Positions 56,821 to 61,095 of a stretch of 61,095 nucleotides of DNA are shown one piece after another. A program made the translations under genes and the position numbers. Under the pieces are notes generated by a model. The model was not told the origin of the DNA and did no database searches. It was given only the letters and a program-made list of their open reading frames with translations. Source of the stretch: a virus; IMG/VR virus record IMGVR_UViG_3300046005_000771, positions 1 to 61,095 of that record; one strand, written 5' to 3'. Each line of letters starts with the position of its first letter. Within the stretch, counting starts at the first letter, position 1.

Positions 56821-57495
56821 TTAATATCCCATTACGTCTGGTACAAAGTGGGCGCTTGCGGTATCCCTATCCTCTGCCGCTGCACGTGCGAACTCTTCTT
56901 CATATAGCGCTTTTAAAGCGGGCGTACGATCAGGAGTAAATTTAAGGGACAAGTAGTAAGCCAATCCAGCAGCTAGACAAGGCAAGAAACGGAAATTAAC
57001 ATCCGCTGTATTGGAGTATTCCCCCGCATCGTCCATTCGTTTAATACGATAGTACCTAAGTTGATATAAATTGGAGGCACTAGGCGTTGGGTACAGGTAT
57101 ACTTTAGGAATGTTGGTACGTTCCACATATAACTGGGCAGGCCTTGCCTGTGTTGATTTATCTGGTATGTGCAAATACTCTGCACGACTAATCCTATCAA
57201 TTACAATGTCTACAGAAGGGCTTTGGGACAAATCTCTGATAACGGCTGAAAGCACGTTTACAGTATCCGTATCCAATACCACTTCTATTTGACCGACCGT
57301 CAGGTTAGCTGTTGCAAGTTCAATAGTCCAAAGGTTCAGGCCACGATTTGCCCACTCTAAAAACATTAGATTGAGTGAACGACGAGCTGTTTTGAGCTGA
57401 TTACCGTTGGTCATTTGCATGCCGCAACGTTCAAAAGATTCTTCTATAAGCTCGTCGATCTGTAGATCAAATATCGTGGTACCTGAAGTAGCCAT
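56821..57495 (-). CDS. Head completion / tail accessory protein, P22 gp4-like
   Basis: 224 residues. DLQIDELIEESFERCGMQMT, then TARRSLNLMFLEWANRGLNL and a C-terminal LPCLAAGLAYYLSLKF, the helical layout of the adaptor family. P22 gp4 binds the portal and starts the tail. Follows the basic repeat protein directly (one base). Confidence 0.75.
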   Translation of the reverse strand: MATSGTTIFDLQIDELIEESFERCGMQMTNGNQLKTARRSLNLMFLEWANRGLNLWTIELATANLTVGQIEVVLDTDTVNVLSAVIRDLSQSPSVDIVIDRISRAEYLHIPDKSTQARPAQLYVERTNIPKVYLYPTPSASNLYQLRYYRIKRMDDAGEYSNTADVNFRFLPCLAAGLAYYLSLKFTPDRTPALKALYEEEFARAAAEDRDTASAHFVPDVMGY

Positions 57496-58068
57496 TTAGC
57501 AGGCGCCACCTTTTTTCATTTTTTTAGGGTGTTTTTTACCCTTCATCATAGTGCCGTCAGGCATCATGTGATAGCCTGCTTTTACATTACCGCCGTCTTT
57601 CATGCCCATGCCTTTTTTTGCTGCTACTGCTGCTTTTGTTACTGCTTTACGCAAAAGCCCACTGCCTTGATTTGGGGCAGTTGCAGGCATGCCTTTAATA
57701 GCTTTTGCTGCTGCACGCATAAACCCACTGCCTTGACTTGGGGCAGTTGCAGGCATGTCTTTAGTAACTTGTTGTGCTGCTGCACGGAAAAGCCCACTGC
57801 CTTTTTTTGGAGCAGTTGCAGGCATGTCTTTAGTAACTTGTTGTGCTGCTTGCGCAACTTTACGCATGACTCCACCAAATGCCATTTTCACAGGACTACC
57901 GCCATCTTTCAAACCCATAGCCATGCGTTTGCGAGGACTTACGTCACCACCGTCCGCTAAAAACACAGGACCCGTAGTTTTACTTGTTTGTGATACCATT
58001 TTATTGCGGGAGCCTTTTTCAACACAACCACCACCAGCAGTTGCTGCACCCATACCTTTTCCAGCCAT
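57496..58068 (-). CDS. Basic virion protein with 23-residue tandem repeats and DGG motifs
   Basis: 190 residues, basic. Three consecutive 23-residue units (AQQVTKDMPATAPKKGSGLF type). FLADGGDVSPRKRMAMGLKD and MGMKDGGNVKAGYHMM carry the recurrent DGG motif, and the C-terminus is Lys-rich (GKKHPKKMKKGGAC). Probably packaged or capsid-interior; repeats suggest recent expansion. Confidence 0.7.
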   Translation of the reverse strand: MAGKGMGAATAGGGCVEKGSRNKMVSQTSKTTGPVFLADGGDVSPRKRMAMGLKDGGSPVKMAFGGVMRKVAQAAQQVTKDMPATAPKKGSGLFRAAAQQVTKDMPATAPSQGSGFMRAAAKAIKGMPATAPNQGSGLLRKAVTKAAVAAKKGMGMKDGGNVKAGYHMMPDGTMMKGKKHPKKMKKGGAC

Positions 58069-58086
58069 AATAGTTCTCCTTAATTA

Positions 58087-58329
58087 TTACTTTTCAGCAA
58101 GTTTATCAATTTTTGCTTCAAGACGGTTAATCCCATCTTCAAAGCGTTCCATAATTCTTTCAATGTCTGCCCTAACTTCTGCACGAGTGATATGGTCACG
58201 CGCTATCTCCTCTCTGGTACGGTTAAGCAAAATACTAAGCCTATCAAGGTCTTCAAACTTAGATTTAAGTAAAAACCCCATAATGGCTACCATAAAAGAT
58301 AGCACGATATTCCATACCATCATTTCCAT
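58087..58329 (-). CDS. Membrane-anchored coiled-coil protein
   Basis: 80 residues: N-terminal hydrophobic helix (VWNIVLSFMVAIMGFLLKSK), then coiled coil (RAEVRADIERIMERFEDGIN). Similar small proteins occur in many podovirus late operons. It may be a structural or lysis-linked factor. Confidence 0.65.
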   Translation of the reverse strand: MEMMVWNIVLSFMVAIMGFLLKSKFEDLDRLSILLNRTREEIARDHITRAEVRADIERIMERFEDGINRLEAKIDKLAEK

Positions 58330-59114
58330 TATGCAGCGCTTCCATCGTTCTTAATTAGTACGATATTAAAAAACGCACTGGCAGAGTTATTAGCAGCAGA
58401 ACCTAATGCCGATGCTCCAATGCAATTTTTTTCCGCTACTGTAATTGGGTAAGTAAAAACATAGCTAACAGACCCATTATTTAATGTAGAAACCGCTGCA
58501 ACCCGTAGAATACCGTCTGGACCGTGTTGCTTTAAAAATGCTGTAACTGAAGTAGAGCCTGACGCCTGTCCTGCCGTTATGGCCCCTTGTACTAAATAAG
58601 CAGTGTATCCAGCTGGAACACAATAATGCGCGGTGGTACGGGTGTTATAGCCGATAGCAATCAGGTCATATAGAACGGCTGGAACACCAGCGGTAACTAC
58701 ACCTGTCCCTACGTTAATTACACCTGCGTTTTCTCCTCCAGAACCAACTGTTACAACGTACAACTGGTTAACATACATGTATGAGTTTGTGGTGTTTACG
58801 GCAGTTTGCCCGTTTAGTATTACCGTTTCACTAACAACGTTATAACTACCATTTAGCCCTTCGATGTATACCGTACGGGCGCCTGTACCTGCAGAAGTGT
58901 CATCTGCACTTGTAGAGCTTACTTTTAAAACAGAAGCAGTAGTAGGATGAACAATAGTGCCACCATCTGGCCATATTGTCTCTTCCGTCGTATCTACATC
59001 GGGGTTGTATCCAAATACAGTGATACTAGTGTGGCCCATGATCTGGCCTCTAGACACCTGTAACTCAAACGGTTCGTATGTACCTACACGAGTAATCGAA
59101 GAGAGAGTAGACAT
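58329..59114 (-). CDS. Virion structural protein, beta-rich
   Basis: 261 residues. FELQVSRGQIMGHTSITVFG, then YNPDVDTTEETIWPDGGTIV is highly conserved in a family I recognise from marine and freshwater podoviruses, followed by YIEGLNGSYNVVSETVILNG. Probably a capsid-surface or tail protein. Start ATG at 59114 with GGAG upstream. Confidence 0.75.
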   Translation of the reverse strand: MSTLSSITRVGTYEPFELQVSRGQIMGHTSITVFGYNPDVDTTEETIWPDGGTIVHPTTASVLKVSSTSADDTSAGTGARTVYIEGLNGSYNVVSETVILNGQTAVNTTNSYMYVNQLYVVTVGSGGENAGVINVGTGVVTAGVPAVLYDLIAIGYNTRTTAHYCVPAGYTAYLVQGAITAGQASGSTSVTAFLKQHGPDGILRVAAVSTLNNGSVSYVFTYPITVAEKNCIGASALGSAANNSASAFFNIVLIKNDGSAA

Positions 59115-59145
59115 TATTTAACTCCTTTAAAGTTAGAAGTTAAAA

Positions 59146-59643
59146 TTAAGCAGTACGAGTAAATGTATAAGCAGTTGCGCTTGCAAACATTAATGTAAAG
59201 CGTGCGATGCCTGTAGCTCCAGCAGCAATAGTTAACTGACCAAAACTAGCAGCAGTTGTTGTTGCAGCATCAGATAAAATGCCATTTACAGCTACTACCA
59301 TAGTTACAGTGCTTGCGCCTGCTGTATTATCAACGTACAAGTCAAAAACACTACCTCTAACTGCACCAAGTGCAGCACCGAGTAAAGTACCTGTAGGAAG
59401 TGTGATTGCTGTAGCTGCTGCTGATGTAGATGTAATATAACCTGTAGCTATTTGTGCTGCGGTTGCTGTGGCAGTGGCGTTGATTGCGGCGGTCGTAGCA
59501 TGAGTGATGCTGCCACTTCCTGCGATATTGCCTGTGATGTTGCCAGTTACATTACCTGTTACATTACCTGTTACATTACCTGTAATGTCGCCCTCAAAAC
59601 CATTAGCAGATGCTACTGGTCCGGAAAAGTGTGTAGTTGCCAT
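59146..59643 (-). CDS. Virion structural protein with GNVT repeats
   Basis: 165 residues. After MATTHFSGPVASANGFEGD, the tetrapeptide GNVT/GNIT is repeated five times in a row, then an Ala/Thr-rich beta domain. The GNVTGN pattern is known from head-fibre or tail proteins of many podoviruses. The repeat DNA is near-perfect 12-bp tandem repeats (59531-59585), prone to length change. Confidence 0.75.
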   Translation of the reverse strand: MATTHFSGPVASANGFEGDITGNVTGNVTGNVTGNITGNIAGSGSITHATTAAINATATATAAQIATGYITSTSAAATAITLPTGTLLGAALGAVRGSVFDLYVDNTAGASTVTMVVAVNGILSDAATTTAASFGQLTIAAGATGIARFTLMFASATAYTFTRTA

Positions 59644-60233
59644 TATAAAACTCCTTGTAAATGTTTATATTTAATAAATAATTTGCGGGTAGTAGATATA
59701 TCTTTTCCTAAATGACGCCCGCGTTCTGCATAACTCATTGTAGGATTATCAAGGATATACTTAAGATTTGCAACAAATACTTTGTCTGAAAAAAAACGAC
59801 TATGTTGCCCTTTTCTTAACTTCTCTTTCCACTCAGGATCTGAGTAATTAAAATTTTGATTTATCTTCGTGTCTCTTATCTTTTGTCGTGTTTCTAGCGT
59901 ATGTACTTTTCCACGCATTGGAGCTTTGGCAAAATTTGCAATGTTATATGCCGTATCTTCTTCAAACCATGCTTTTTTATTTAAAAAAGCTTCTTCAAGC
60001 GTATCTAACTCTGTAGCGTCTTCACAAACGATTTCAATATGCCCTGTGAAGGCGCCTTCTCCGTACTTGTTAAAAGAATGTTGAAGGTGATCATTAGGAT
60101 GTTTATTGTTTTTAAGCAATCTAAAGTGTTCTTTAATCCGCTTTTTTACACGTTGGGACTGCCCTACATAGCACTTTTGAGTAACATTATTAACAATCTT
60201 ATATATTCCAATGTAATCCATTGCGTATGGCAT
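59643..60233 (-). CDS. GIY-YIG homing endonuclease, free-standing (Seg-like)
   Basis: 196 residues. GIY-YIG core: IGIYKIVNNVTQKCYVGQSQ, then Arg and Glu of RVKKRIKEHFRLL and LEEAFLNKKAWFEED. The C-terminus has NUMOD-type DNA-binding parts (APMRGKVHTLETRQKIRDTK) and a helical end. It lies directly after the major capsid gene, separated from it by terminator and promoter. No intron or split gene is seen. Start ATG 60233, AAAGGAG upstream. Likely promotes its own spread or marker exclusion between related phages. Confidence 0.93.
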   Translation of the reverse strand: MPYAMDYIGIYKIVNNVTQKCYVGQSQRVKKRIKEHFRLLKNNKHPNDHLQHSFNKYGEGAFTGHIEIVCEDATELDTLEEAFLNKKAWFEEDTAYNIANFAKAPMRGKVHTLETRQKIRDTKINQNFNYSDPEWKEKLRKGQHSRFFSDKVFVANLKYILDNPTMSYAERGRHLGKDISTTRKLFIKYKHLQGVL

Positions 60234-60252
60234 ATACTACTCCTTTGGTCCC

Positions 60253-60280
60253 ACTATACAGTATACGTATTCCTTGTCAA
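60253..60280 (-). promoter_or_regulatory. Near-consensus sigma70 promoter for the tail module
   Basis: Leftward: TTGACA (60280-60275), 16-bp spacer, TATAGT (60258-60253). The -35 is perfect, the -10 matches 5/6. It lies between the capsid-operon terminator and the GIY-YIG gene and would drive the homing endonuclease and the tail genes. Strongest promoter match seen in the window. Confidence 0.8.
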
Positions 60281-60293
60281 CCTTCTAATTGCA

Positions 60294-60320
60294 ATAAAAA
60301 AGCCACCCGAAGGTGGCTTT
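60294..60320 (-). terminator. Rho-independent terminator after the major capsid gene (UUCG loop)
   Basis: On the minus strand AAAGCCACC, TTCG, GGTGGCTTT, then further Ts (complement of the AAAAAA run). It begins 23 bases after the capsid stop, so abundant capsid transcripts end here. Same tetraloop as the terminator at 18772. Confidence 0.92.
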
Positions 60321-60343
60321 CCATTCTACGTATTACCGTTGAA

Positions 60344-61095
60344 TTAAGGTGTACCTGGGCAACCGAAGATACCGCGTGGATCGCTGTAGCCAAAGCTATA
60401 ACGCTCACGTGCTTTGTAGCGTACGTTACCTGTATCAAAATCACCTTCAAAACCAGTTTTGAACGCAACACGTTCAAACATTTTCATGCCGTTAGGAGCA
60501 TCAGTTTTGATGAACCAAGCGTCTGGGTCTGTTAAGTAATGGTTTACTGTGTAGCCTTGTGGAACCATACCCATGTTTTTGATAGCGTTGATATCGTTAT
60601 CAGCAGTACCAACACGTAGAGTAGATTTCAAGATGCGGTCTGAGGTAAATTGTAGTTCTTTTGGAACAATCAATTTCAAGCCACGAACAGCGATTTTTAA
60701 ACCACGCTCATCAGTGAATGCTGCGATGTCAATCAAAGCTTGCTCAAGCGATGTTTCGCTTAAGTCGGCTGGAGTTGTCAACTCGTTGCGTAGATCTGGA
60801 CCAGACAATGTTGGATGGTCAGTTGCACACAAAGGTTTGCCGTCGCCGCCGATTGCTGTAGTAAACGCATTGTTTAATACGGCTGCTGCTTTGATTTGTT
60901 TTGTTGTTGCCATTGAACGAGCTAATGCTTTGGTGTAACGAGCAGCAAGTGATGCGTACAAGTTATCCTCAACAGCTTCTTCAGTTAATGAATAAGCCAA
61001 AGCAATGGTTTCGTGTGTGTAGCGAGCTGTGTAAACTTCTTGAGCATTGTCGTATGAAACGCCAGCACCCTCAGTTTTAACAGGAGCTTCACCGA
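60344..61095 (-). CDS. Major capsid protein, C-terminal part (wraps across contig ends)
   Basis: Codons from about 95 onward (the last 127 bases repeat window start). Segments: ALAYSLTEEAVEDNLYASLA, AVLNNAFTTAIGGDGKPLCA with DHPTLSG, VPKELQFTSDRILKSTLRVG and a C-terminal RERYSFGYSDPRGIFGCPG. The RYTKALARSMATTKQIKAA helix and D-K-L-C-DHP-LSG loop match capsid proteins of uncultured aquatic podoviruses, with HK97-type fold expected. Stop at 60344, then the terminator. Confidence 0.88.
   Translation of the reverse strand, partial: GEAPVKTEGAGVSYDNAQEVYTARYTHETIALAYSLTEEAVEDNLYASLAARYTKALARSMATTKQIKAAAVLNNAFTTAIGGDGKPLCATDHPTLSGPDLRNELTTPADLSETSLEQALIDIAAFTDERGLKIAVRGLKLIVPKELQFTSDRILKSTLRVGTADNDINAIKNMGMVPQGYTVNHYLTDPDAWFIKTDAPNGMKMFERVAFKTGFEGDFDTGNVRYKARERYSFGYSDPRGIFGCPGTP
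60969..61095. repeat. Terminal direct repeat, right copy (contig-closure overlap)
   Basis: Identical to 1-127; see the left copy. Counting it once gives a 60,968-bp circle. Confidence 0.95.

Overview
The window is one complete, circularly closed genome of a lytic, short-tailed (podovirus-like) dsDNA bacteriophage, almost certainly assembled from a metagenome. The first and last 127 bases are identical (1-127 = 60969-61095) and the major capsid gene reads through the join, so the unit genome is 60,968 bp. I see no integrase, no lysogeny repressor, no tRNA gene and no convincing rRNA or CRISPR sequence. The host is probably a Gram-negative Pseudomonadota bacterium: there are sigma70-like promoters, consensus DnaA boxes, and a tiny gene for a PqqA peptide of the beta/gammaproteobacterial type, which suggests a PQQ-making (for example methylotrophic) host. 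The host inference is indirect.

Layout. (1) Late block, minus strand, read from about 10.2 kb down through the join to about 33.8 kb: large terminase, a large multidomain protein, portal, small basic proteins, a GroES-like co-chaperonin, a scaffold candidate, a head decoration candidate and major capsid protein, then a UUCG-loop terminator. After it a near-consensus promoter starts a second run: a GIY-YIG homing endonuclease, head/tail adaptors, a 6.5-kb array of tail-fibre genes (two ending in S74 autoproteolytic chaperone domains, one built of exact 20-residue repeats), a lysis/envelope cluster (secreted proteins, spanin/holin candidates, GH24 lysozyme), a P22 gp10-like tail protein and four large internal/ejection-protein candidates. 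(2) A control region at 10.2-11.06 kb with DnaA boxes and palindromes. (3) A plus-strand, GC-rich accessory operon at 11.06-16.87 kb: ArdC antirestriction protein, a GP88 protein and about 18 small unknown proteins, several linked by near-identical intergenic hairpins. (4) A minus-strand early region at 16.87-31.6 kb: VRR-type nuclease, small terminase, an inverted-repeat-bounded iteron region, many small overlapping genes, an HNH endonuclease on the opposite strand, pqqA, a winged-helix regulator, family A DNA polymerase, UvrD-like helicase, archaeo-eukaryotic-type primase and an SSB candidate. (5) A short divergent plus-strand pair at 31.7-33.8 kb: SNF2-type helicase and RecB/Cas4-like nuclease.

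The most notable find is an unlisted 72-bp gene at 21899-21970 (minus). It encodes a 23-residue peptide matching PqqA, the ribosomal precursor of the redox cofactor PQQ, with the crosslinked Glu15 and Tyr19 in their canonical positions. It has its own Shine-Dalgarno sequence, a dyad-rich leader and its own terminator, and no pqqB-E beside it. The simplest reading is that the phage supplies precursor substrate to the host's PQQ maturation enzymes during infection. Other items worth a second look are three separate origin-like or operator-like repeat regions, a secreted cysteine-rich four-repeat protein overlapping both neighbours, a DGG-V motif shared by unrelated virion proteins, and the repeated hairpin/RBS modules of the accessory operon.
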